A stretch of DNA of 64,000 nucleotides from DATFKA01 sp042095835 (lineage in GTDB: Bacteria > Bacteroidota > Bacteroidia > Chitinophagales > Saprospiraceae), in the NCBI GenBank assembly GCA_042095835.1, contig JBELML010000004.1, forward strand, positions 1 to 64,000, read 5' to 3'. Each line of letters opens with the position of its first letter. Position 1 is the first letter of the stretch. A program made the translations under genes and the position numbers. Shown here in pieces: positions 28,363 through 37,061 of this stretch. Under the pieces are notes generated by a model. It saw only the letters and a program-made list of their open reading frames with translations, had not been told where the DNA came from and ran no database searches.

Positions 28363-28682
28363 TAGCTGGACTTTGTTGGTAATATAGGAAGTTTATTAGT
28401 TTATGAGGGAATAGTTGGGAGAGGACGGGGGACTTTGGGACGGGGAGACTTTGAGACTTTGGGACTGGGAGAGAGAGGGAAAGGGAGAGGGGAGACTGGG
28501 AGACTTTGGGATTGTGAGTGGGAGAGGGTGTGTGAGTGGGGGAGTTCTGGGGAGGGGGAGTTGGGAGGGTAAATTTATAATTAGGAGGAATATATTAGTG
28601 TCTTGGGGTCTTGGTGATTGGTTTTTGTATTGACTTTGACTAAGGTGAAGTAGGCGTATTTTCTTGGTAAGTTTTGGAGGGT
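28363..28682. repeat. Purine-rich low-complexity spacer
   Basis: These 320 bases hold no gene. From about 28406 to 28572 the plus strand is almost all G, A and some T. The decamer GACTTTGGGA occurs at 28431-28440, 28455-28464 and 28502-28511, with the variant GACTTTGAGA at 28447-28456; runs of GGGAG and GTGAGTGGG fill the rest. At 28600-28620 a TCTTGGGGTCTTGGTG string follows. The strand asymmetry is extreme compared with neighbours. Confidence 0.65.
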
Positions 28683-30536
28683 TTACTTGGGGATCAGTAT
28701 ATCAAGCAGATTGGTGACTTGAGTGGACTCGATACCGATATTAGATAGCCATGTGTTGAGCTTTTCTTGGAGGAGAGTGGGTGTGCTACGGTCGTTTGGT
28801 GAAAGGGATAAACTAGAGAATTGATCGAAAGGAGGTGAGACCTTTTCGGTAATTATTTTTCGGAGCGTCTGCTTGAGTGGTCCTGCTGCTTGCAGCTTCC
28901 AGGCAAGGAGCAGAGCGACTTGGAGGCTGGCTTCTGCTGGGCTCTTTGGAAGTAGTAATAAAGCCTTTCTGACTTGGACTGGATTTGGGTGTAGTAGCAG
29001 TTTGATCAATTTGTTTTGTTGGCGCTTATTGATAGTTGGTGTCGGTGATGTACCTCGTTTTTGTAGAAAAGATGCCAACTGGGCTACGGTATAAAATGAG
29101 GTATTCGTGTAATCTCTTTTGGGGAAATGATAAGGCGCTTTACCGAGGATGATATTGGTGCTATTGGAGGAAATGCTCAAGCCGTTTTGCTCAAGCTGTT
29201 GTATCCATTTTGGGGCTACCTTTCCAAAGAGAGAAACACTATTTTCTTGAGCTGGGATGGCTTCTTTTGATAAAATGTGGGCTTTTATTTTTTCCTGCAA
29301 CGATTGGATGGGCATATTCAGCCCCTGAAGCAGAATCTGCAAACCACAAGCGGATTCCTTCTGCCAAAAATCAAACAATAGCCTTGCTTCGGGACCTTGG
29401 ATTTGAGTGTTGTATAAAGCCTTTAAAAAAGTCAAGAGGCGCTTTTTTTCCCGATAAGGGAGTCCTCCTTTTAAAACCTCCAATTGTCGAAGTCTATAAA
29501 TACTGCCCGGTAGACTTTTCCATTGCTGTTGACCAAGATCAAGTTGCTTGAGTTGAGGTAATTGTATTAGAAAAAGAAAGATGTTGATAGATGTCCGACG
29601 CATCCTTAATATCTGCAAATGTGGAGGCAGATGAAGTATATAAAACAAAGGATTAGCGCTGATATCTAATTTTCTAATAGCCAACATAGTCCTTAGGTCA
29701 GGTAGCCCCGCTAATTGATTTTTACTCAAATCCAAATGGGCAAGACGCGGCAGCTGCTTGATGATTTCCGGAAAGGCGATGAATTGATTTTGAGATAAAC
29801 CTAGCTCTGCCAACCACTTTAGTTGCCCCAAGGTTTCAGGAAGATTTGTAAGCTTATTTTTATCCAATAACAAGCTGCGGATATAACTACATCGGCCAAT
29901 TTCGGGAGGGAGGACTTCGATTTTTGTTTGCTGCAAATTGAGGTGATGGACTTGGTGAAAGGCACCTAAGCTTGGACCTATTTCTTGGAGTGGATTTTTA
30001 TGAAGATCAAGATGCTGAATAGCATTCATAGGAAGCTCTGCGGGGAAGCTTCTTATATTATTATTGCCCAATTTGAGCACTTTTATATTTGGCGTGAGAG
30101 CTAGTGAAGGGAAAGCGGTTAGGTTGTTCTTAGAAAGATCTAATCGGGATAATTGCAATAACTTTTTTTGGCCCGCGAATGATTTGATTTGATTATGAGA
30201 AAGTTCCAATTCAACCAAGTTTGGCGGCAACTCCTCTAGGTCTATAGAGGAGAGCTGATTATCTCTTGCCCCAAGTACTTTCAGCTGTTGGAGCGAAGCT
30301 AGAGTATGCTTGAATTGCTGGAGCTGATTATGATCTAAGCGTAGTGTGTGAAGCCTTTCAAAAACACCTAACCAAGAAGGCAATTCGTGAATCTGGTTGT
30401 GACTGAGGTCTAGGGTTTCCACAGATTTGTAGTTTTGAACCTCCTCTGGAATACTTGTTAGACCTTGCCGATCTAGTACCAATTGTTTTAGTAAAGGCCC
30501 AATGCTGCGAGCCTCTTGTAAGCTATAGGCGATCAA
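28683..30536 (-). CDS. Leucine-rich-repeat protein with BRCT-like and HEAT-like C-terminus
   Basis: A 617-residue cytosolic-looking protein without signal peptide. Residues about 15-370 hold around 14 LRRs of the bacterial type (for example VETLDLSHNQIHELPSWLG, HLDLSKNQLAGLPD). The remaining 250 residues are different: GKVAPKWIQQLEQNGLSI followed by TNIILGKAPYHF and FYTVAQLASFLQKRG has the spacing of a degenerate BRCT-type domain, and a helical region with LLLHPNPVQVRKALLLL looks HEAT-like. Those two assignments are inference. Its start lies 14 bases inside the end of the MutS-like gene, so the two are translationally coupled and probably function together. Confidence 0.75.
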   Translation of the reverse strand: MIAYSLQEARSIGPLLKQLVLDRQGLTSIPEEVQNYKSVETLDLSHNQIHELPSWLGVFERLHTLRLDHNQLQQFKHTLASLQQLKVLGARDNQLSSIDLEELPPNLVELELSHNQIKSFAGQKKLLQLSRLDLSKNNLTAFPSLALTPNIKVLKLGNNNIRSFPAELPMNAIQHLDLHKNPLQEIGPSLGAFHQVHHLNLQQTKIEVLPPEIGRCSYIRSLLLDKNKLTNLPETLGQLKWLAELGLSQNQFIAFPEIIKQLPRLAHLDLSKNQLAGLPDLRTMLAIRKLDISANPLFYILHLPPHLQILRMRRTSINIFLFLIQLPQLKQLDLGQQQWKSLPGSIYRLRQLEVLKGGLPYREKKRLLTFLKALYNTQIQGPEARLLFDFWQKESACGLQILLQGLNMPIQSLQEKIKAHILSKEAIPAQENSVSLFGKVAPKWIQQLEQNGLSISSNSTNIILGKAPYHFPKRDYTNTSFYTVAQLASFLQKRGTSPTPTINKRQQNKLIKLLLHPNPVQVRKALLLLPKSPAEASLQVALLLAWKLQAAGPLKQTLRKIITEKVSPPFDQFSSLSLSPNDRSTPTLLQEKLNTWLSNIGIESTQVTNLLDILIPK

Positions 30537-32325
30537 GAGAAGAATCGATTTTTATACCCATATTCTGCATGAGTAGAGTAGCGTTGAAACTTTGGCTTAC
30601 GCCTTTTTTTAGTAAATAGTCAAAATGTAATTGCCCATTTTCAATCTGTACCTCCATGCACCAATTTTCGATGGAACCATTGTATTGAGCTTCCAGACTT
30701 CCCAATTCTAAATCGTGGGTCGCAATGATCCCTCCACCGCCCTGTTGGATCAACTGTTTGATCAAGGCTTTGGAGCCCGTGTGGCGATCTTTAGAGTTCG
30801 TTCCCTTCAATATTTCATCGAGGAGAAAAAAGATATTGGTTTCCTGTTCGACGGCTTCGATGATGATCTTTAGGCGCTTGAGTTCGGCGTAGAAAGAGGA
30901 GGTACTTTCTTGTAGTGCATCTTGGGTGCGCATACTCGTATAGACCTGTAGGATAGGCAACTCCATATCGGTCGCACAAACGGGAGCACCAGTCATCGCC
31001 AATACGACATTGAGACCTACGGTACGTAAAAAAGTCGATTTGCCCGCCATGTTGGAGCCCGTCAGTAATTTGATATGGCCTTGAGTAGGTAGGTGGACAT
31101 TATTGGCTATTCTTTTATCTCGGGCAATGAGTGGATGACCTAATTGCTGAGCTTTAATTTCGGGCTGTTCGGTGATCGTGGGAAATGTCCAGCCTGGGTT
31201 GTTATAGGCGACTGTCGCCAAGCTACTCCAGACCTCAAAATGGCCGAGTGCTTCGAACCATTGCGGTAGATGCTGCTGGTATTTTTCTTTCCATTTTTCT
31301 AGTCGCCAAACCCACTGCAAATCCCACAAGCCAAATATATTAAAGAGGAGGACAAAGGCATTATAACGCGCATTGAGCTGACTGATGATATAGGATAGCT
31401 CCCGAATGGCTTTCGAGGCTTGAGGTAGAAAAGTCGACTGCCCTTCTTGCAGTAGCTCACTATCGAAGGATTGCGCTTCAATATGCTGAATCAACTCGCC
31501 ATAATTGCTCAGTGCTTTTTCTGCATGCGTGGTTTGCTGATGAACAGTATTAATCCGTAGGACATATTTCCGCAGTACTAAAAGCGCAGGTACCAAGGCC
31601 AATAAGGAGGGCCCCCACAGTTGTAGATAGAGCAAATAGCCAAAGCCTAGAATAGTCAGAAAAGGTAAAACCCGGATGATCAATTTTAACCTGGAGTTAG
31701 GTAGGATGAAAGACTCCTGAGCAATCCATAGATGGAGTAGATCAATCTGCTTTTGAGTGTCTTCTGTCCTCCTGCCATAAGCCAGGAAGTGTTGTCGCCA
31801 ATCTAGCTGCGGTTGTAGTTCTTGAATGGCTGCTTGTCTTTTTTGGATGCTTGCCTGATCTGCTCCTGTGTTGAGGTAGTTGGCAAGTTGTTGGGCACCA
31901 AGTACTGTACTCGTTCGGTTGGCGTACTGAAAAAAGGAAAAAGGGCCAAAGAGATCCAGATCAATAGCATTAGGGTGTAAATGGTCTAAGAATTCCGCTC
32001 CATCGCTATATTGCTCGAATTGATGGTCCAAGGCCAGTATTTCTTGCTGGTTGAGCTTAGCAAGCTCTTCCTGATGTAACTGCTCGGTCTTTACACCCAA
32101 ATGCCAAGTACTGAATCTATAAAAACCTAATAGGAAGCCTAGTAAAGCAATAATGCCCAAGAGCCAATACCATTGGAATACTAAGATCAATAAGGCAGCT
32201 CCACCAAAAAAGGTAAGGAGCCGAAGGAGGGCAAAACGCTGGTATTTTTTCTGGAGTTGGGTCGCGATAGATTGAAAATCGGTCACCCGCTGTTGGTATA
32301 TAGATTGCAGTTCGGTCTGTTGCAT
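30523..32325 (-). CDS. Membrane-anchored MutS-like ATPase (MutS_V domain)
   Basis: A 600-residue protein with the MutS ATPase at its C-terminus but no MutS mismatch-recognition domain. Two hydrophobic hairpins anchor it: about residues 31-72 (LLTFFGGAALLILVFQWYW and following) and 205-248 (LIIRVLPFLTILGFGYLLYL and following). The ATPase has Walker A GSNMAGKSTFLRTVG (about 415-429), the YTSMRTQDALQESTSSFYAEL block, Walker B FFLLDEILKGTNSKDR and ATHDLELG. This family is widespread in Bacteroidota and its role is not established; canonical mismatch repair is unlikely. It overlaps the LRR gene downstream by 14 bases. Confidence 0.85.
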   Translation of the reverse strand: MQQTELQSIYQQRVTDFQSIATQLQKKYQRFALLRLLTFFGGAALLILVFQWYWLLGIIALLGFLLGFYRFSTWHLGVKTEQLHQEELAKLNQQEILALDHQFEQYSDGAEFLDHLHPNAIDLDLFGPFSFFQYANRTSTVLGAQQLANYLNTGADQASIQKRQAAIQELQPQLDWRQHFLAYGRRTEDTQKQIDLLHLWIAQESFILPNSRLKLIIRVLPFLTILGFGYLLYLQLWGPSLLALVPALLVLRKYVLRINTVHQQTTHAEKALSNYGELIQHIEAQSFDSELLQEGQSTFLPQASKAIRELSYIISQLNARYNAFVLLFNIFGLWDLQWVWRLEKWKEKYQQHLPQWFEALGHFEVWSSLATVAYNNPGWTFPTITEQPEIKAQQLGHPLIARDKRIANNVHLPTQGHIKLLTGSNMAGKSTFLRTVGLNVVLAMTGAPVCATDMELPILQVYTSMRTQDALQESTSSFYAELKRLKIIIEAVEQETNIFFLLDEILKGTNSKDRHTGSKALIKQLIQQGGGGIIATHDLELGSLEAQYNGSIENWCMEVQIENGQLHFDYLLKKGVSQSFNATLLMQNMGIKIDSSLDRL

Positions 32326-32535
32326 ATTTGTATTGTAGTGCGGTAAAAATACAAGAGTGAGGGGAATTATTCTACATTAAGATAGACGGTATGTTTTTTA
32401 AGATATGCTCCAGTGTATATTTAATCTTTTAGGAATGAGAATAGAAGCTATACCTTTTTGAAAGCGTTTTCCTTATATTAGGAAGTTTTACTGGGTAATC
32501 ATCTCGAAAAGCGTGTATTTAATTACTTTTCTATC

Positions 32536-33954
32536 ATGAATAAGCTACTCAAAATTGTCTTTCTACTGTTAGGGTGCCATTCTTTTCTCATTGCACAACC
32601 TGCAGTTAATGCTGATAAGCCGGCTAAAAGTCCACCCAATTTTATCCTGATTGTGGCAGATGATTTAGGTTTTGGAGATGTAGGTTTTAATGGTAGCCAA
32701 CAAATCAGAACACCACATATCGATCAGTTGGCCCAGACAGGTGTACGTTTTACTCAGGGCTATGTCTCCTCTGCTGTTTGCAGTCCCTCTCGAGCAGGAT
32801 TGCTGACGGGCATTAATCAAGTGAAGTTTGGACATGACAATAATATCGGCGGCAACCAGCCAGGTTTTGATCCAGCATTTCTAGGATTGCCTTTGACGCA
32901 GCAAACGATTGCCGATCACTTAAAACAACAAGGATATGTGAATGGATTGATCGGGAAGTGGCACCTGGGAGATCAACCACAGTTCCACCCACTAAAACGG
33001 GGCTTTGATGAGTTTTGGGGATATACTGGTGGTGGGCATGACTATTTTGTGGCGCTATCAGATGGCAAAGGGTATAAAGCACCGATTGAATGCAACTACA
33101 AAGAACCAGCGCCTCTTACCTATATCACAGATGATGTCGGGGCAGAGTGCGTGGATTTTATAAAAAGGCATAAAAACGAACCTTTCTTTCTATTTGCATC
33201 CTTCAATGCGCCCCATACACCGATGCAGGCTACGGAAGCAGATCTGGCTTTATACCAAGAGATTCAAGATGAAAAGCGGCGAACCTATGCGGCGATGGTC
33301 CATCGGCTAGATGTGAATGTCGGTAGGATGATGGATGCGCTAGTGGAGCAAGGAATTGCGGAAAATACCTTGGTCGTTTTTATCAGTGACAATGGTGGAC
33401 CGACCGATAGCAATGCTTCTATCAATGCGCCCTATAATGGACAAAAAGGAATACTACTCGAAGGTGGAATTCATGTGCCTTTTGTGATGAATTGGCCTAA
33501 TCATTTACCAGCTGGGAAGGTCTATGATCAAGCGGTCACTGCCTTAGATGTTTTACCCACTTTTTTGACTTTAGCTGGAGGAAATACGGAGAAAGACAGT
33601 CCTTTTGATGGTGTCAATCTTATGCCTTTTCTATTGGAAGATTCTGGGCGTACGCCGCATGCGGAATTGAAGTGGCGCTTTACGATTAGTGCGGCTATTC
33701 GTGCGGGCGATTGGAAACTGATCCGCCTGCCCGATCGGCTACCGATGTTGTATCATCTACCGACTGATCCTTCCGAGCAAAAGAATGTAGCTTTAGAAAA
33801 CAGGGAAGTGACGGATCGACTGCTGAAAAACCTCGGAAACTGGGATGTACGCCTACCACATCCAATATTTTTAGAAGGAGCCATTTGGAAGCGGAGGCAA
33901 TTGGGTTTGTATGATAAAAAATATACCCTCATTCAGCCAGAAGGGAGGAAGTAG
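32536..33954 (+). CDS. Secreted sulfatase (arylsulfatase family)
   Basis: A 472-residue alkaline-phosphatase-superfamily enzyme that hydrolyses sulfate esters, probably from polysaccharides or aromatic compounds. The signal peptide is NKLLKIVFLLLGCHSFLIAQ. Metal and active-site motifs are IVADDLGFGDVGFNGS, the sulfatase signature around Cys82 (CSPSRAGLLTG), GKWHLGD and ISDNGGP. Cys82 must be oxidised to formylglycine; no standard anaerobic maturase gene is visible in the window. There is no SusC/D pair or other sulfatase beside it, so it is not part of a visible polysaccharide utilisation locus. Confidence 0.92.
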   Translation: MNKLLKIVFLLLGCHSFLIAQPAVNADKPAKSPPNFILIVADDLGFGDVGFNGSQQIRTPHIDQLAQTGVRFTQGYVSSAVCSPSRAGLLTGINQVKFGHDNNIGGNQPGFDPAFLGLPLTQQTIADHLKQQGYVNGLIGKWHLGDQPQFHPLKRGFDEFWGYTGGGHDYFVALSDGKGYKAPIECNYKEPAPLTYITDDVGAECVDFIKRHKNEPFFLFASFNAPHTPMQATEADLALYQEIQDEKRRTYAAMVHRLDVNVGRMMDALVEQGIAENTLVVFISDNGGPTDSNASINAPYNGQKGILLEGGIHVPFVMNWPNHLPAGKVYDQAVTALDVLPTFLTLAGGNTEKDSPFDGVNLMPFLLEDSGRTPHAELKWRFTISAAIRAGDWKLIRLPDRLPMLYHLPTDPSEQKNVALENREVTDRLLKNLGNWDVRLPHPIFLEGAIWKRRQLGLYDKKYTLIQPEGRK

Positions 33955-34045
33955 TGGGCGGCTTTGTTGAAAAAGCACTTATGATTATGTGCGCAATTAC
34001 GTACATTTTAAGTTAAATAAAAATATGAAATGAGCATGATCTTAC

Positions 34046-34100
34046 CTGCTGGCCGAGCAGGCGGGTTTAATCATAAAATTACCAATAGGTGATGATTAAA
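34046..34100 (+). repeat. Two consecutive small hairpins between sulfatase and Reg_prop genes
   Basis: CCTGCT (34046-34051) pairs with AGCAGG (34057-34062), and TTTAATCAT (34067-34075) pairs with ATGATTAAA (34092-34100). They lie just before the next gene. Role unknown; there is no T tract. Confidence 0.35.
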
Positions 34101-34147
34101 ACTGCGTAACTGGTTGATATTTTTATGGTTACTTAATTTTTAAACAA

Positions 34148-35200
34148 ATGCAATCAAACCTGATTTTTTTGTTGAGCATCTTAACGTTGTTGACTTCTTG
34201 CAAAGGGCTGGCCTCTAATACTGAAAAGAACACTGATCAGGTTAAAGAACTATTTGTAAAAGGCGACACTGTAAAAGAACTTGGAAGCAACATTATGATT
34301 GTTTATCAAGACCAGAAGAGTATTTATTGGTTTGGAAGTAATAAAACTGGGGTGTATAGATATGATGGAAAGACTTTGATTAATTATACCACCAAGCATG
34401 GTTTGCCAAACAATAGAGTTGATGAAATAAAAGAAGATAAAGCTGGTAACATATACTTCACGGCTTGTCATCCGAACTCCACAATATCTAAGTTTGATGG
34501 ACATAGCTTTACGACTTTATCGCCCATCGCTAGTAATGATTGGCAACTCCAACCCAATGATTTATGGTTTAGACATGCTTTTCAATCTGAAAAAGTGTAC
34601 CGCTATGACGGACTTACTTTATATGAGTTGAAACTTCCTAAACCACCAAAACTCTCCAATCCTTTTGAAATTTACAGCATTTATAAAGATCAGAAAGCTA
34701 ATATTTGGTTTGGTACCAACCCGGTTGGCGTTTGCCGATACGATGGAAAATCATTTGAATGGATTACAGAAGAAGATGTGACGGAGTTTCGAAACGAAGG
34801 CGCAAACGGAGTGCGTTCAATTATTGAGGATAGAAATGGCGATTTTTGGTTCAATACCGAGTACCGTTATCGTGTTTATGACAGCGATACCGCAAACAAA
34901 AGAACATTCTACAAACGACAAGAAAGTTTAGGCAGTTTAGATGGTAAAAACACGCGTAGTCTAAAGGAGTATTTATCAATTGCAAAGGATAAGCACCATA
35001 ATTTATGGATGGTAACCTATCGTGATGGCGTTTGGAAATATGATGGAACGAAAGTCAGCCATTACCCAGTTCAGCATAATTCAAAAGACATTACCTTATT
35101 CAGTATTTATAAAGACAACAATGGTGACCTCTGGCTTGGAACCCACGAAAACGGAGCATTTAAATTTAATGGGACAACATTTGAAAAATTCAAACCATAA
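34148..35200 (+). CDS. Lipoprotein with two-component-regulator propeller repeats
   Basis: A 350-residue lipoprotein: signal peptide and lipobox at LLSILTLLTSCKG (Cys about 19). The mature part is a beta-propeller of Reg_prop-type blades, seen in repeated IYWFGSNKTGVYRYDGK, IWFGTNPVGVCRYDGKSF, LWMVTYRDGVWKYDG and LWLGTHENGAFKFNG. In hybrid two-component systems this module is the periplasmic sensor, but here no kinase, transmembrane or response domain follows, so it is a stand-alone propeller. Codon use looks more A/T-rich than that of nearby genes. No partner gene is evident. Confidence 0.8.
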   Translation: MQSNLIFLLSILTLLTSCKGLASNTEKNTDQVKELFVKGDTVKELGSNIMIVYQDQKSIYWFGSNKTGVYRYDGKTLINYTTKHGLPNNRVDEIKEDKAGNIYFTACHPNSTISKFDGHSFTTLSPIASNDWQLQPNDLWFRHAFQSEKVYRYDGLTLYELKLPKPPKLSNPFEIYSIYKDQKANIWFGTNPVGVCRYDGKSFEWITEEDVTEFRNEGANGVRSIIEDRNGDFWFNTEYRYRVYDSDTANKRTFYKRQESLGSLDGKNTRSLKEYLSIAKDKHHNLWMVTYRDGVWKYDGTKVSHYPVQHNSKDITLFSIYKDNNGDLWLGTHENGAFKFNGTTFEKFKP

Positions 35201-35545
35201 CGAAGGACAGAAGAGGAACTGTTAATATATTTTATCAGCGCTTCGCTACCAAATAACCGTTATTAACGGTTAGAATTCTGGAAATTACCAGCAGTTCTTC
35301 ACTTTAAATAAATTTAGCACTTAGGCACTCAAGCTCACTGAGGAAAACTAAGAAATTTGGACAAAATCTGGCGTTTTAGCTCATGTTCCTTAGTGCAACT
35401 TAGTGTCCTTACTGTCTTAGTGGTGAGAAAAAACTTGGTATTAGCGTTATTTATCCTTTTTATATCTAAAATGAGGATTGCTGGGAAATCACTAAAGACA
35501 AGTTTTAAGCTCACTCTAAATCATAGAATAAATAGACCAAATCAA
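35201..35545. other. Spacer with 19-base palindrome and TTAGTG phrases
   Basis: No convincing gene occupies this 345-base interval, although an open frame continues upstream of the serine hydrolase start. A near-perfect palindrome, arms TAACCGTTA (35254-35262) and TAACGGTTA (35264-35272) with a single central base, could be an operator or a terminator core. At 35391-35430 there is a phrase built from repeated CTTAGTG words, a type of low-complexity string that recurs in Bacteroidota genomes. Confidence 0.45.
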
Positions 35546-36865
35546 ATGAACCACAATTTATTCGTACTGCTATCGATCTTATTTTTATTTACCACTTGTG
35601 AATCCCCAACAAGTGATACTACTACAGCGGAGCTGCAACCATTATCTGAAATGGGAATGCGAGTAGATGAATACTTCACCGCATTAAATCAATTAGAGAA
35701 ATTTAATGGACTGATATACGCTACAATGAATGGCCGTGAGCTCTTGAAAAAGGCTTACAACTTAGATGAAAACGCAGAAAATACTACTTATGTCAGCCCT
35801 AATAGCCAATTTGATATCCACTCGGTTTCTAAATTAATGGCACATTACTTGATAGAGAAATTTGAAATAGAAGGTAAAGTCAAAAAAAGCCAAACGATTA
35901 ATGATTTTATAGAAGGCTTCCCCAAGGGAGATCAAATAACGATTGAGATGTTGCTCAATCATACTTCAGGATTGCCAAGAGGGTTTCAGCATATTGAAGG
36001 AGATGCGCTCGATTTGACCTCCATCCAAATTATGGAATACGCCAAACAACAGGCATTTCTTTTCGAGCCAGGAGCGGACACACAGTATTCTAATGTCGCT
36101 TTTGAAATCATCTACTTTATCCTTCAAAAGATATCAAACAAGACTTTCGCCCAATGTTTATCTGATGAAGTATTCCAAGTTCTGGGAATGGATCATTCAG
36201 GGGCACATTTTTATCTAGACAACAAGAATTTAAAAAACCTGGCAAAGAACCATAAGAAAAGAGACACTGCGATTGTACAAGTCGCCAATGTCTTGCCAGA
36301 TGAATTAAAAACAGCTAGGATATTTTCTACGGCAGAAGATTTAAATAAATTCTTGAATCATATAAAGAAAGAACCTTATGCCTCATTATTGAAGAACTCA
36401 TCAGGAGTAATTGAAAAAAATGGCGGTAACGATGGGATAAGAGTTGAGATTTACACCAATCTTAATGAAAATTACAATTTTATACTGTTAGCCAATTATG
36501 ACGAAATCCCTTTTCAAAAAACGGTGGAGGACTTCGTGAAAATATTGGAAAACAAACCTTATGAAATTCCCAAAGAATTAAACCGACAATCTATTCAAGT
36601 CCCCTTAGAAATTATTAAGCGATATACAGGTACCTATTCTTTTGCGGACCTAGGAAATATAAACTTGACCCTTGGTGTTATAGATGGAGCGCTAGTCGTC
36701 TATCAAGATGGACAGCAAATAGGTGCTCTAAAAGCGGAGTCAGAAACCCTATTTTTCGAAGACCCTAAATTGCCCGAATCTTTTGAGTTTATTGATAATG
36801 GAAAAGGAGGTTTTAATGTTCTTATGGGTTTTCAGGGTGTAAAATTAAAAGGGGTGAAACAATAA
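35546..36865 (+). CDS. Serine hydrolase lipoprotein (class C beta-lactamase family)
   Basis: A 439-residue protein of the penicillin-binding/esterase fold. The ATG at 35546 gives a lipoprotein signal (LFVLLSILFLFTTCES); the frame is open for 63 codons upstream, but that stretch is low-complexity and would bury the signal. The catalytic SxxK is Ser93-Val-Ser-Lys96 (HSVSKLMAHYL), the second motif is Tyr-Ser-Asn in TQYSNVAFEI, and LLNHTSGLPRG is the family's hallmark loop. A 100-residue C-terminal beta domain (YTGTYSFADLGNINLTL) follows. It is probably a peptidase or esterase at the envelope; real beta-lactam resistance is not implied. Confidence 0.85.
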   Translation: MNHNLFVLLSILFLFTTCESPTSDTTTAELQPLSEMGMRVDEYFTALNQLEKFNGLIYATMNGRELLKKAYNLDENAENTTYVSPNSQFDIHSVSKLMAHYLIEKFEIEGKVKKSQTINDFIEGFPKGDQITIEMLLNHTSGLPRGFQHIEGDALDLTSIQIMEYAKQQAFLFEPGADTQYSNVAFEIIYFILQKISNKTFAQCLSDEVFQVLGMDHSGAHFYLDNKNLKNLAKNHKKRDTAIVQVANVLPDELKTARIFSTAEDLNKFLNHIKKEPYASLLKNSSGVIEKNGGNDGIRVEIYTNLNENYNFILLANYDEIPFQKTVEDFVKILENKPYEIPKELNRQSIQVPLEIIKRYTGTYSFADLGNINLTLGVIDGALVVYQDGQQIGALKAESETLFFEDPKLPESFEFIDNGKGGFNVLMGFQGVKLKGVKQ

Positions 36866-36997
36866 AGCGCTCCCTCAAAGGCCCAATCTATTATTCAAAG
36901 CACACCAGAAGTAAATCTCGAAAATTTGTATTTTTGAGTTTGTACAAAAAAGAAACATAGCTGAGGAAGAAATGAGCGGTTTCTTGTTGTCCTAAAT

Positions 36998-37061
36998 ATT
37001 CACCCATTCGCGCAATCATATATTGCACCATTAAATCACGACATCACTACATCAAAATATG
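36998..37061 (+). repeat. Repeated intergenic string reaching the DPP IV start codon
   Basis: ATTCACCCATT (36998-37008) and ACATCACTACATCA (37041-37054) also occur, in the same order, at 14023-14033 and 14073-14086. The end of the string, ATCAAAATATG (37051-37061), includes the ATG of the next gene and is identical to 39390-39400, which includes the ATG of the YbjQ-like gene. Confidence 0.6.

Noticed and set aside
28415..28633. Gly/Glu-rich open frame in the purine-rich spacer
   Set aside because: Composition follows the repeat and no start context or homology-like pattern is visible.
35357..35545. 63-codon upstream extension of the serine hydrolase
   Set aside because: It consists of low-complexity text and would displace the clear lipoprotein signal; the start at 35546 is preferred.
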